Below are positions 16,576-25,128 of a stretch of 64,000 bases of DNA, piece after piece. Position 1 is the first letter of the stretch, and each line of letters opens with the position of its first letter. Origin of the DNA: Candidatus Dormiibacterota bacterium (GTDB lineage: Bacteria > Chloroflexota > Dormibacteria > Aeolococcales > Aeolococcaceae); assembly GCA_003153505.1 (NCBI GenBank), contig PLZA01000034.1, forward strand, positions 69,909 through 133,908, in the 5' to 3' direction. Made by a program: the position numbers and the translations under genes. Under the pieces are notes generated by a model that was given only the letters and a program-made list of their open reading frames with translations, searched no databases and was not told where the DNA came from.

Positions 16576-17898
16576 TCAGCCACCGCCCGCCGCGATGATG
16601 GCTTGGGTCTGCGCCTGGGTGAGCGTGCCGATGGTGATCTCGTTACCCGAGGCGTCATATCTGACAAGGATGTAGCCCTGCTGGGAGTTGTTGTACTGGT
16701 TGTAGTTGGTCAGTCCACCCGCTCCGACCCAGCGAACCTTTTGGCCGCTTTTGATGGCGCTGACTCCGGTCGCATACGTGTTGACCGTGACTGCTCCGGC
16801 GACCCCGTTGCCAACGTCCTTGATGACGGCGTTATAGACCGTCGGGTCGGTGCTCTTGGTCTCGTCCATGGCGAGAGCAGCCTGCATGATGCCGTCATAA
16901 AGATGGAGGGTCGCGCCTCGCTGCGAATACTTCGGAGCATCGGGGAACTGCGACGCGACGGCGTCGAGGTTGGCCTTGAACTCTTCGTAGCCGGGTCCGC
17001 TGAAGGAGACGCCGAGGTCGACGGCCGTGAATTTGTCAACAACCGTCTGAACGCCGATCGCGCCCGTGACCGCCGCGAACCACACCGGATCGATGGTTGC
17101 CGACGTGCCCATGAACGGCAGCATCGTGCCGTTGTTCAACTGCTTCACCTCAGACATGTAGGTCGCGTCGGTCGGACCGAGCGCCTCGGTGAAGATCACG
17201 TCAGGATGCGTCTGTAGCATCGCCGTGACCTCGGTCCGGTACGACGGCTGGCCGAGGGCGATCGCCTGGTTGATGGTCACGGTCGCACCCAGCCCTTGAA
17301 GGGCCGCCATCGCCGGCCCGACAAAGGCCTGCGAGCCGATGTCATTGCCGAACACCAGCGCCACGCGCTTGTAGTTGAAGTGGTCGAGCGCGCTTCCTAC
17401 CATGGCGAACGCGTCGAATTCGTCGGGGGGGACCAGGCGATGGAAGTAGGTGAACGTCGTCTTGTTGAACTCCGACTGCCCGGTCATGCAGAACATCGGA
17501 ATGTGCGCCTGGTTGAGGATGGGAGCGACGCTCGCGGCCTCGTCCGATGTGCAGCCCACGACGGCCATGAGATTCGAGTGGCTCGCCACCATCTGCTGGG
17601 CGGCGGGGACGGCATCGGCGGGCTCACCGCGGGTGTCAAACTCCTGGCAACTCACCATGTGCCCCATGACACCACCGGCATTGTTGATCGCGCGCGCCGC
17701 TGGCAGGCATGCGGCGAAATATGCCGGTCCGAGCGCCGCGTCAGGACCGGTGAACGGCGCGATGACGCCGATCAGCAGTGGCGACTTGCTCGACGACCCG
17801 CTCGGGGTCGACGAGCCCCCGCAGGCGGCCAGCGCCACCGTGAGCATCGCGAAGAGGACCCCAACCCCTCTGCCGACCCGATGATGGCTTACGAGCAT
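16576..17898 (-). CDS. livK: Liv-type substrate-binding lipoprotein
   Basis: 440 residues. Signal peptide with lipobox LAAC (Cys26) and a long Peripla_BP_6 domain (LLIGVIAPFTGPDAALGPAYF near 41, then GVMGHMVSCQEFDTRGEP, VVGCTSDEAASVAPILNQAHIPMFC). It captures the substrate outside the membrane for LivHMGF. A strong AGGAGG ribosome site precedes ATG 17898. As first gene of the eight-gene operon it is next to the operator at 17937-17960. The ligand cannot be read from sequence. Confidence 0.9.
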   Translation of the reverse strand: MLVSHHRVGRGVGVLFAMLTVALAACGGSSTPSGSSSKSPLLIGVIAPFTGPDAALGPAYFAACLPAARAINNAGGVMGHMVSCQEFDTRGEPADAVPAAQQMVASHSNLMAVVGCTSDEAASVAPILNQAHIPMFCMTGQSEFNKTTFTYFHRLVPPDEFDAFAMVGSALDHFNYKRVALVFGNDIGSQAFVGPAMAALQGLGATVTINQAIALGQPSYRTEVTAMLQTHPDVIFTEALGPTDATYMSEVKQLNNGTMLPFMGTSATIDPVWFAAVTGAIGVQTVVDKFTAVDLGVSFSGPGYEEFKANLDAVASQFPDAPKYSQRGATLHLYDGIMQAALAMDETKSTDPTVYNAVIKDVGNGVAGAVTVNTYATGVSAIKSGQKVRWVGAGGLTNYNQYNNSQQGYILVRYDASGNEITIGTLTQAQTQAIIAAGGG

Positions 17899-17936
17899 CA
17901 GATGCCTCCTAGCGCCCCCTGGCGCGGCTGGCGAAG

Positions 17937-17960
17937 ATTGTCGGCAATACTAGCGACAAT
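17937..17960. promoter_or_regulatory. Candidate GntR/FCD operator
   Basis: Perfect inverted repeat ATTGTCG-10 bases-CGACAAT in the 65-bp gap between livK (minus, start 17898) and the regulator (plus, start 17964). A second TTGT-GA-ACAA element overlaps the regulator start at 17962-17971. TTGT/ACAA half-sites are typical of FCD-type GntR regulators. Binding here could control both directions. Confidence 0.65.
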
Positions 17961-17963
17961 GTT

Positions 17964-18695
17964 GTGAACAATCCAGCCCCCTCCTCCGATTCGGACGGGT
18001 GCGGGATTCGCCCGGTCACCGACCCCTGCGACCGCCTCCGTGAGGCCATCGTCAGCGGCGAGTTCCAGCCCAACGAGCGCCTCGTCGAGGCGGACCTCTC
18101 GGTTCGTCTGGGGGTGGGCCGCACTGCCATCCGGGCAGCGCTGGCGGTGCTCGACCAGGAGGGGCTCATCGTTCGCGAACCCCATCGCGGGGCCAGGGTC
18201 AGGCTGATCTCGGCGCGCGAGGCATTCGAAATCGAACAGGTGCGCAACGCACTCGAACGGCTCCTCGCCCGGAGCGCAGCCACCCAGGCCGCCAGCGGCG
18301 ACGTCGCCGATCTCCGAGAGATCGTGGCCGCGATGCACGACCGCCTCCGCGAGGACGACTCGCTCGGCTACATGCAGCTCAACGCGACGCTCCATCGGCG
18401 GATCTGGAAGATCTCTGACAACCAGGTCGCCACCAAGATGCTGGTCACGCTCAAGTCGCAGAGCATCCGGTTCCAATACGGAACGATCCTCCGCCCCGGC
18501 CGTCCCGAGCAATCGCTCCAGGAGCACGAGAAGATCGTCGCCGCCATCGCGGCGCACGATCCCGCAGCCTGCGACTCGGCCATGGCCGAGCATCTCGGCC
18601 ACGTCCTGGAGACCCTGCAGTGGGCGATCGAGGCGCAGGAGCGCGAACGTCCCTGGTCGGCGTTGCGGGAGCCTGCGGTCGGTGGTCGTACGTAG
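17964..18695 (+). CDS. GntR family regulator with FCD domain
   Basis: 243 residues. A winged helix at about 20-75 has LREAIVSGEFQPNERLVEADLSVRLGVGRTAIRAAL, then an all-helical FCD effector domain (about 85-225) with conserved metal or acid-binding His in HRRIW and the EHEKIVAAI stretch. FCD regulators bind organic acids and usually repress a divergent catabolic operon, here liv-FAH-RraA-tauE. The GTG start lies 3 bases after the inverted repeat with no ribosome site, so a leaderless message is likely. Confidence 0.88.
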   Translation: MNNPAPSSDSDGCGIRPVTDPCDRLREAIVSGEFQPNERLVEADLSVRLGVGRTAIRAALAVLDQEGLIVREPHRGARVRLISAREAFEIEQVRNALERLLARSAATQAASGDVADLREIVAAMHDRLREDDSLGYMQLNATLHRRIWKISDNQVATKMLVTLKSQSIRFQYGTILRPGRPEQSLQEHEKIVAAIAAHDPAACDSAMAEHLGHVLETLQWAIEAQERERPWSALREPAVGGRT

Positions 18696-18799
18696 GAAAG
18701 CCGCCCGAGCGATCCGACGCCAGACTCCATCGTCGCGGCCGCCCTCGCCGGGGCATCGCCATAGCCATCCGGTCGACGGACAGGGCGGCGCGTAGCACA

Positions 18800-19003
18800 A
18801 TGCCGCGCGTGAATCGGCCCGCTTCGGAGCGTCCGATTCGGTGTGCACGCTGCGGTGCACCACGGCTCATTCCGCTGACCGTCCATGCCCGCAGTGCCGA
18901 GTATCGGCGGACGCAACCCACACGGCCGGTTCGCGCCGTGCTGAAGTGCGTTGTGTGCGGGCACCGCCACGTGGCCCGTCCGAGCGTCCTGCTCGCCGGC
19001 TGA
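18800..19003 (+). CDS. Small zinc-ribbon protein
   Basis: 67 residues from ATG 18800. Two knuckles CARCG (near residue 15) and CVVCG (near 52) with HRH following suggest one zinc ribbon. Conserved cysteine spacing and a basic N-terminus point to a nucleic-acid or protein adaptor, but no family is assigned. It is short and isolated, so reality of the gene rests on the cysteine pattern. Confidence 0.55.
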   Translation: MPRVNRPASERPIRCARCGAPRLIPLTVHARSAEYRRTQPTRPVRAVLKCVVCGHRHVARPSVLLAG

Positions 19004-19015
19004 GCTCCGTCGGCG

Positions 19016-19414
19016 TCAGCCGGAGACGAGCTGCACCAGGCCGAGCACATTGCCGGCAGGATCGCGCACGGTTGACAGAAGCCGCTCCGGACCATCGGGC
19101 GTCGGATGCTCGAGCACCTCGCCGCCATATGCGCGAACGAGCTTCATCGTGTCTTCCATGCTCTCAACGTGCAACCAGGGAAGCATTCCCGCATTGGATG
19201 TCGGAGGCCGGTCGGTCACCCACTGGCCGATGAGCCCCGGCGCATCGAATCCGGGATGCGGGTGCTCAATGTGCCATCCGAAGACTCGCGCGTAGAACTC
19301 GGCTGATCGCTGCACGTCGATCGCCGGGATCTGAAGGTACGACAGCTGCCCCTGCACCGGCCTCAGGGACTGGTCGAATTCCTCACCGGCATCAGCAGCC
19401 ATCCCCCGAATCAT
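19016..19414 (-). CDS. VOC (glyoxalase/dioxygenase superfamily) protein
   Basis: 132 residues from ATG 19414, or 128 from ATG 19402. It carries the vicinal-oxygen-chelate pattern: LQIPAIDVQRSAEFYARVFGWHIE at the start and VRDPAGNVLGLVQ at the end. Members bind a divalent metal and act in diverse reactions, or only bind ligands. Family placement is firm, substrate unknown. Confidence 0.8.
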   Translation of the reverse strand: MIRGMAADAGEEFDQSLRPVQGQLSYLQIPAIDVQRSAEFYARVFGWHIEHPHPGFDAPGLIGQWVTDRPPTSNAGMLPWLHVESMEDTMKLVRAYGGEVLEHPTPDGPERLLSTVRDPAGNVLGLVQLVSG

Positions 19415-19543
19415 GCCATCGCCCGATTGGCGCGCCGACCGCTGTCGGCCAACCGCGCTCGCTTCTCGACACCCTCGTGACGATGCGGGGGCCTCGGTGC
19501 GCGAGGGCTGTCGCGACCACCGAACTCCCGTCAGAATGGGCGA

Positions 19544-20356
19544 GTGCCATCCGAGAAGTTCACCGTGCAGCGCGGGACGGCCAGCCTGGCGGCGGAACGC
19601 TGGCCGGGCGAAGGTCAGCCGGTCGTATTGCTCCATTCGGGCGTCACGGACCGGCGCTCGTGGCATGCGGTCGCCGAGCAGCTGCAACCGACGACCGGAG
19701 TGGTCGCCTACGACATGCGCGGCTATGGGGAGACGTCCGGGGTCACGTACGGGTTCTCGCACCTCGATGATCTCAACGCGGTCCTTGACCGTGTGGCCAC
19801 CGGCCCCGTCTGGCTCGTCGGGAGCTCGATGGGCGGCGAGATCGCGATCGACACCGCCCTCGCGTCACCGGAGCGGGTGGCGGGTCTGGTGCTCCTCGCT
19901 CCCGCGGTGAGCGGGGCGCCCGAACCCAGCGTGTTCGACGCGGATACCGATCGACTCGTCCGCATGTGGGAGGCCGCACAGACCTCCGGCGAGATCGACG
20001 AGATCAACCGTATCGAGATGTGGCTATGGCTCGACGGCCCCAGCGCGCCCGAGGGGCGCGTGTCCGGCCCTGCGCGCGAGCTCGCGCTGGCGATGAACGC
20101 GATCGCACTGAAGAACGAGATTCCCGAGGAGTCTGGAAAGAGCGGGATCACCGCATGGTCGAGGCTCGAGGAGATCTCCATACCGGTGACCGTCGCGTGC
20201 GGGGATCTCGACCTCCCCTTCATCATCGCGCGGTCCAAGGAGCTCGCCGACTGGCTTCCCCAATCGGGCTATCACGTGTTCGAGGGAATGGCTCACCTCC
20301 CCTACCTCGAACAGCCCGCGGTGGTCGCCGACCTGATCCGCTCGGCACTCCGCTGA
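19544..20356 (+). CDS. Alpha/beta hydrolase
   Basis: 270 residues. Oxyanion motif LLHSGVTD, nucleophile elbow G-S-S-M-G-G (Ser near residue 97), acid in ACGDLDLPF and His in EGMAHLPYLEQP complete an S-D-H triad of the haloperoxidase/esterase type. It is probably cytoplasmic, as no signal peptide is seen. The start is GTG 19544. The substrate is unknown. Confidence 0.85.
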   Translation: MPSEKFTVQRGTASLAAERWPGEGQPVVLLHSGVTDRRSWHAVAEQLQPTTGVVAYDMRGYGETSGVTYGFSHLDDLNAVLDRVATGPVWLVGSSMGGEIAIDTALASPERVAGLVLLAPAVSGAPEPSVFDADTDRLVRMWEAAQTSGEIDEINRIEMWLWLDGPSAPEGRVSGPARELALAMNAIALKNEIPEESGKSGITAWSRLEEISIPVTVACGDLDLPFIIARSKELADWLPQSGYHVFEGMAHLPYLEQPAVVADLIRSALR

Positions 20357-20362
20357 CGGCGG

Positions 20363-22345
20363 TCAGGCTCCGGGGGTGATGGTCACGTAGGTGGAGATGG
20401 CCACGCCGGACTGCGTGGTCGCGATGATGTCGTAGCGCGTCGCGCCCGCAGGAATCGTCGCGTCCGCGACGAAGTGGCCGATGGGGTCGAGACGGCGGCT
20501 CACCAAGATGGTCGGCGTCCCTCCCGCAGCGGTCATGCCGACCGTGACTGCCGCGATCTGAATCTCACTCGTCTCGTTCGAACTACTGAAGAACGTGACA
20601 TGAAACTCGTCGGCACCGAGTTTGTCGGGGTCGATGTAGACCTGTGCGAGCCAGCCGTTCTGCAGCTGGATCGAGTACAGAGTCGGAAGTCCGTTGAACC
20701 GCGTTGCGGTGACCATAGGTGCCGGACTGGCGGTGATCAGCTGGAGGTGAACTTCCGTGGAGCTGCTCGCGTTCTCGATGATCACCGCAACCTCCCAGAT
20801 TCCCGCGATCGCAAGGTTGCCTCCACGGGCGGCAAAGGTGCCGTTCGTCTGGCGCCTGAGGGTCAGAGTCGACTCCCCGAGCTGGGGCCGGAGGGGCTGC
20901 GCGAACTCGAGCTGCACCGAGCTCGCGTGGACGGTCGCACCTGTGTCGTAGTCGCTGACCCGGAGAACGAAGCTGTTGAATCCGGCCGTCCCCGGTGACA
21001 CGGTGAGACGCACCTTCACGGTGGTCGCAAAGTCGCTGCCCGTGACCACAACCTGGCTCGACCGCGTGGTTGACGCTGCCGCCGAGGACGCGACCGGCGG
21101 TGCGACATTGACGAGGGCTGCGGCGACCAGCACAACCGCTGCGCCAATCACCACTTCGGTGGAACCGGCACGTCGCAGACCGCGGAGGACCGTGGCTGCA
21201 CGGGGCACATTGCGGTAGCGATTGATCGCACCCAGACACGCGAGCGCCACGAACAGCGCGACCTTGACAAGCACGAGCACGCCAAATGCGGTGCCGAAGA
21301 GCTGACCGATCGAACCGATTTCAATGACCGCGCGGAATGTCCCCGTGAGGGCAACGACGATGATGGCAATGGCCGCCAGCGTCGAGAAGCGGCGCACCGC
21401 TCGTCCCTTGACCTCCGACGGCTGTCCTCGCACCGCGAAGATCAGTGTCAACAGCCCGCCAAACCAGACCCCACTCGCAACGATGTGCGCCCACTGCGCT
21501 ACGAGGTTGACCCCGACCGGTGCCTGTGCGCCTGCGTGGCTCGCAGCGACATCCACCCACATCGAGGCGGCGGCTCCGATTCCGGCGAGGGCAATTCCTG
21601 CCCGAGTTGCGACGGCGTACCGGAAGAGCCCAGCCGCGACACCGAGTCCGGTGATAAGGAGCGTCACGATTCGCTCGATCGCGGCCGTGCCGAGCGACGT
21701 CGAGAACATGACGCCGAAAGTCACCCCTGCAGCTTCTCGCTGAGCCTCGACGATGGTCGCAACGCCGAGCGCGCCGAGAATCCACGTGGCACCGAGCATC
21801 CGCCCGGCGAAGGCTGGAAGAACGTCCGACACGATGAGACACGTGGAGGCGACGCCAACAATGCCCATCAGTCCGATGAAGAACAGCCACCGACCGACAA
21901 CGGCGAGTATCGACGGCGGAGGCGATACCACCTCCTTGCTTGCATGCGCATTGGCACTCGCGGCCGACTCACCGACTCCGAACGCGTACGCGCCCGTGGC
22001 GAGATGGCCGTCGGTCTCGGACACGGTTTTCCATGTGACCGTGTACGCCCCGTTGCCGATGGGCTTCAGGGGCACGTCGAGCTCGAGCGGGTGACCGGGG
22101 ACGACCGCCGTGGGTCCGGCGTCGACACTCACCCCTGAACTGTTGACCACCGTGATGCTTGAGAGCTTCGGGTCCGGCGTTTCACCGAACGTGATCTCCA
22201 CCAACTTCGGCGCGGTCTGGACCTCGGCGCCCTCGGGAGGGACGGCGCTCTGTGGCAGCGCGTGGGCGTCCGCGGTCAGTGGGAGCCAGACGGCTGCCCC
22301 CACCGCAAGCGCTGTGGCAACGATCAGCGACCACCGCGCCTGCAT
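20363..22345 (-). CDS. copCD: CopC-CopD fusion, copper resistance/uptake membrane protein
   Basis: 660 residues. Signal peptide ends at A-D-A, so the mature protein would start at His28 (HALPQSAVPP), the N-terminal copper ligand of CopC. The CopC beta-sandwich continues to about 125 with the D-x-H copper motif in SETDGHLATGAYAFGV. About eight membrane helices of CopD follow (roughly 150-410), then an extracytoplasmic C-terminal beta-rich region (about 425-660). This is the YcnJ-like architecture, which moves copper from outside to inside. It ends the copper block and lies 2 bases after its neighbour at 22348. Confidence 0.88.
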   Translation of the reverse strand: MQARWSLIVATALAVGAAVWLPLTADAHALPQSAVPPEGAEVQTAPKLVEITFGETPDPKLSSITVVNSSGVSVDAGPTAVVPGHPLELDVPLKPIGNGAYTVTWKTVSETDGHLATGAYAFGVGESAASANAHASKEVVSPPPSILAVVGRWLFFIGLMGIVGVASTCLIVSDVLPAFAGRMLGATWILGALGVATIVEAQREAAGVTFGVMFSTSLGTAAIERIVTLLITGLGVAAGLFRYAVATRAGIALAGIGAAASMWVDVAASHAGAQAPVGVNLVAQWAHIVASGVWFGGLLTLIFAVRGQPSEVKGRAVRRFSTLAAIAIIVVALTGTFRAVIEIGSIGQLFGTAFGVLVLVKVALFVALACLGAINRYRNVPRAATVLRGLRRAGSTEVVIGAAVVLVAAALVNVAPPVASSAAASTTRSSQVVVTGSDFATTVKVRLTVSPGTAGFNSFVLRVSDYDTGATVHASSVQLEFAQPLRPQLGESTLTLRRQTNGTFAARGGNLAIAGIWEVAVIIENASSSTEVHLQLITASPAPMVTATRFNGLPTLYSIQLQNGWLAQVYIDPDKLGADEFHVTFFSSSNETSEIQIAAVTVGMTAAGGTPTILVSRRLDPIGHFVADATIPAGATRYDIIATTQSGVAISTYVTITPGA

Positions 22346-22347
22346 GC

Positions 22348-23076
22348 CTACGTGCTCCGGCGGCGCAATCCGATCGCCACATTGACTGCACTGAGCAATA
22401 CAGCCACGCCGATCGCGACGATGGCGAGGGTGGTTGCGCCCGCTGCACTCGCCTTCGCGTCGCCAGCCGCTGTTGACGCGGACTGCGCGCTCGCCAGCGC
22501 ACTCGCCGCGCGCTGACCCACCGTTTCGACCTTGGTAGCCACCGCGGCGGCGGCAGGGAGGACCACCGGGAAATCGACGGCGCTGGAATCCGCGATGGAG
22601 TCGAACGTCGTCGGGCCTGACGTGACCTTCTGATCGATCGGCACACCGCTGATGGTGCCGAAGATGTGGAACGTGTAGCTTCCGACCACAGTCGGGATCA
22701 CCGCGTAGTCGTACTCGTCAAGCCGGCCGCTGCCGGTGTCCGAGTCGTAGAGAGGCACCGGGCAGTACGGGCTGCTTGTCGTGGTCCCGACTGTTACGGT
22801 GACCTGGAAATCGGGATGCGTGCAGTCCTCGTTGAGCGTGCTGGCGGGGGTCCCGATCGGGTTGGATGCCGATGGGACGTCGATGAAGACCTGGATCGCA
22901 TTTGGCGCCCCGACATAGGTGTCGGTGCCGCCGGCAGGCTCGAATTGCCAGCCGATGGCGATCCGATACTTTCCTGCCGTGAACACGTAATGCGCCGACG
23001 CGACCACGAACGAGGTTGCCAGGGCGACCAGCATCGCGGCGGCAGCCGCGGACGTTCGACGGGTGATTTGCCCCAC
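22348..23076 (-). CDS. Exported protein with predicted N-terminal His and C-terminal anchor
   Basis: 242 residues from a GTG start with ribosome site AGGAG. The signal peptide ends in A-S-A and the predicted mature N-terminus is His29 (HYVFTAGKYRIAIGW). A beta-rich domain with two cysteines (EDC, SPYC) follows, then an Ala-rich stalk and a C-terminal membrane helix (about 215-235) with a short basic tail. A free N-terminal His after cleavage is how CopC and other histidine-brace proteins bind copper, and the next gene, 2 bases away, is CopC-CopD. A copper-binding role is an inference from this pattern and position. No family name is assigned. Confidence 0.65.
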   Translation of the reverse strand: MGQITRRTSAAAAAMLVALATSFVVASAHYVFTAGKYRIAIGWQFEPAGGTDTYVGAPNAIQVFIDVPSASNPIGTPASTLNEDCTHPDFQVTVTVGTTTSSPYCPVPLYDSDTGSGRLDEYDYAVIPTVVGSYTFHIFGTISGVPIDQKVTSGPTTFDSIADSSAVDFPVVLPAAAAVATKVETVGQRAASALASAQSASTAAGDAKASAAGATTLAIVAIGVAVLLSAVNVAIGLRRRST

Positions 23077-23107
23077 TTGATATCTCCTCGCAAATGAACG
23101 ATCGAAG

Positions 23108-23123
23108 GTGAGCCGAAGCTCAC
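23108..23123. other. Short perfect hairpin between two minus-strand genes
   Basis: GTGAGC-CGAA-GCTCAC stem-loop between the end of the membrane-protein gene (23133) and the start of the His-protein gene (23076). It lacks a T-run. It could be a weak pause, processing site or protein-binding site. Confidence 0.35.
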
Positions 23124-23132
23124 GGACGCCGG

Positions 23133-23948
23133 TCAGATGTCGAGAAGCAGCGGAGGCGGCCTACACCAGAGGTGCCGTCCCAGCCAGTCCAAGGGTGAGA
23201 CGGCGCGGGTCGCATGGGGACGGATGACAGGTGCCCCGGTCCGGAGGCGCCGGATGATCGCCCGCAGGAGCGCTTCCGCCCTCTCGACGGCGACCTCGCG
23301 GCGATGAAACGAAATCTGGCAAATGCGGACCAGGCAGGCGAGCAGGAGCGACACATAGAGATGGACAAGCGGGGCGGCCCAATGGATCCCGGTGATCGCC
23401 CCGATGCCTGGAGCCGGCTGCGAGCGGGCCACCGCCTCGACGTTCTCCTGCAGGAGGTAGAGAACCGTCTGCGCTGCCGCGAGCGGAAGCCAGATGGCCG
23501 CGAGGCGCGTTCCCGGGCTCGACCGCCGATTTCCCCGATCGGGGACTGCATCGTTCGACCCCCGCCAGATCCGGCGTATGCCCGCCGCGGCGCGGTCGAG
23601 CCTCTCGTTGAGTGCCTGCCATGCGATCGCCAGGCGAAACGCGAAGACCGCACTGAGCGCCAGGAGCCCGCCTGCTACCGGGAGCATGTAAGCGTGCACC
23701 GGGTTGCTCATCGACTCCACGATCCCGGCGGTTCCCCAGACCCGGAGGTATTCGAGCGTGTGGCCGATGAACAGCCCTGTGAGCGCGAGGAGCACTCCGC
23801 CTGTCGCGGCAAACCTCGTCCGCCGCTGTGCGATCACGCCGGGAGCATACGCCCGGCCGCCGTGCGGATCACTCGAGCGGGTCATGCGAGCGATAATTGG
23901 CGCCGCGCTCGCCTGCAGGATGTGTTTGGCAAGTGCGGACTCAACCAT
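23133..23948 (-). CDS. Four-helix integral membrane protein of the copper block
   Basis: Up to 271 residues (ATG 23948), or 250 from ATG 23885. Hydrophobic segments: LLALTGLFIGHTLEYL, MLPVAGGLLALSAVFAF, AIWLPLAAAQTVLYLLQ and LVHLYVSLLLACLVRI. Charged loops and an extended basic tail end in PPPLLLDI. No family is recognised with confidence. It is divergent from the SCO gene and upstream of the His-protein and copCD, so an accessory role in copper handling is plausible. Neither start has a clear ribosome site. Confidence 0.6.
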   Translation of the reverse strand: MVESALAKHILQASAAPIIARMTRSSDPHGGRAYAPGVIAQRRTRFAATGGVLLALTGLFIGHTLEYLRVWGTAGIVESMSNPVHAYMLPVAGGLLALSAVFAFRLAIAWQALNERLDRAAAGIRRIWRGSNDAVPDRGNRRSSPGTRLAAIWLPLAAAQTVLYLLQENVEAVARSQPAPGIGAITGIHWAAPLVHLYVSLLLACLVRICQISFHRREVAVERAEALLRAIIRRLRTGAPVIRPHATRAVSPLDWLGRHLWCRPPPLLLDI

Positions 23949-24004
23949 CAGGCAGCCATTGCCGAGCGGGGTTTGTGGATGAAGCGTCGGGGAGCCTCGG
24001 AGTC

Positions 24005-24634
24005 GTGACGCGATCCAAGCGCGGGCAGATCCTGCTGGTCGTGCTCGCTCTAGCCGGCAGCCTGGGCATCGGGGCTTTCATGTCGCTGACGCTCCACCCG
24101 AGAGCCACGACGACGGCAGCCCAGGTCAATATCACGCCCTCGGCCGACGTGATCGGAGCACCGCTCAAGCGCCAGCAAACTCCCCCGCTGACGGGCCTCG
24201 TCGATCAGAACGGCAAGACGATATCGCTGGCCGACGAGAAGGGCCACGTTGTGCTGGTGGCGTTCATGGACCCGCTCTGCGTCGACCTCTGCCCGCTTCT
24301 CGGTCGTGACATCGCGGCGGTGGAACAGGCGCTGCCGAAAGGGATCAATCCGGTCCTGCTCATCGTCAGCGTCGTCGCCGACCGCACTCCGGCCGACGTG
24401 GAGCATTTCATCACCACGAACCTCACGACCAAATGGTCGGGCGGCTGGCACTGGCTGCTTGGACCGGACGCGACCCTGAAGATCACCTGGATCAAGTGGG
24501 GTGAGCCGATCGAACCCCCACACACCAACTACCTCGAGGTCATCGACCCTCAGGGCTACGTACGGGTGATCTACCCTGCGCCGCTCTTCGTGAGTGACGT
24601 CGTGCACGCGGTAACAGTGGTCTCGCACGAGTAG
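24005..24634 (+). CDS. SCO1/SenC-type copper chaperone
   Basis: 209 residues from GTG 24005. One N-terminal membrane anchor (about 8-28), then a thioredoxin-like domain on the outer face. The copper motif C-x3-C is present as C92-V-D-L-C96. His173 (PPHTNYLEVIDPQG) sits where the third copper ligand of SCO proteins lies. SCO proteins deliver copper to the CuA site of cytochrome c oxidase. No oxidase gene is in the window, and the neighbours are other copper genes and then the mod/cox genes, so it might serve copper supply more widely. Confidence 0.85.
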   Translation: MTRSKRGQILLVVLALAGSLGIGAFMSLTLHPRATTTAAQVNITPSADVIGAPLKRQQTPPLTGLVDQNGKTISLADEKGHVVLVAFMDPLCVDLCPLLGRDIAAVEQALPKGINPVLLIVSVVADRTPADVEHFITTNLTTKWSGGWHWLLGPDATLKITWIKWGEPIEPPHTNYLEVIDPQGYVRVIYPAPLFVSDVVHAVTVVSHE

Positions 24635-24670
24635 CGGCCCATAGCCAAATCGCGCAATCGCGAGGCCTAG

Positions 24671-24700
24671 TTGAGAAGAAGCCCGTTTTTGCGCTAAGGT
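24671..24700 (+). promoter_or_regulatory. Promoter of the mod regulator operon, likely leaderless
   Basis: A -35 like TTGAGA (24671-24676), 18-base spacer and -10 TAAGGT (24695-24700) lie with only 8 bases between the -10 and the ATG at 24709, so the transcript should begin at or next to the start codon. A small TCGCG-CAAT-CGCGA repeat just upstream (about 24650-24663) could be a regulator site. Confidence 0.6.
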
Positions 24701-24708
24701 CGCGACCC

Positions 24709-25128
24709 ATGCAAACATACAAGATGGGCCAGGCCGCGGACCTGCTCGGGGTGAGCGTCGACACTGTGAGGCGCTGGGCCGACGCGGGACGGATCGAGAC
24801 GGTGCGAACCGAGGGCGGGCACCGCCTCGTCGATGGAGTCGCCCTGGCCAGGTTTGCCGTCGAGCTGGCCAGCACTCACCCGACGATGCCCGTGACCGAG
24901 TCGGCTCGCAATCACTTCCTCGGGCTGGTCACCGACGTCGTCGCTGACGGTGTGATGGCCCACGTCAAGTTGCAGGCCGGACCGTTCCGGATCAGCTCGC
25001 TGATCAGCAGCGAAGCGGTCGCGGAGCTCGGGTTGGAGCCGGGAATGCTGGCGGTCGCCTCGGTGAAGGCCACCAACGTCGTGATCGAGCTGCCCCCGTC
25101 CGCCGAGACGCTCCCGAGGAAGCCATGA
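24709..25128 (+). CDS. Molybdate-responsive regulator, MerR-type HTH plus TOBE
   Basis: 139 residues. The N-terminal HTH (about 3-50: YKMGQAADLLGVSVDTVRRWADAGRI, then RTEGGHRLVDG) is of the excisionase/MerR type. The C-terminal TOBE/Mop-like domain (about 67-130: ARNHFLGLVTDVVADGVMAHVKL and the VKATNVVIELP end) binds molybdate in ModE and ModC. It heads the mod operon with a 4-base overlap to modA, so it is expected to sense molybdate and control uptake. It differs from classical ModE in its HTH. Confidence 0.82.
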   Translation: MQTYKMGQAADLLGVSVDTVRRWADAGRIETVRTEGGHRLVDGVALARFAVELASTHPTMPVTESARNHFLGLVTDVVADGVMAHVKLQAGPFRISSLISSEAVAELGLEPGMLAVASVKATNVVIELPPSAETLPRKP

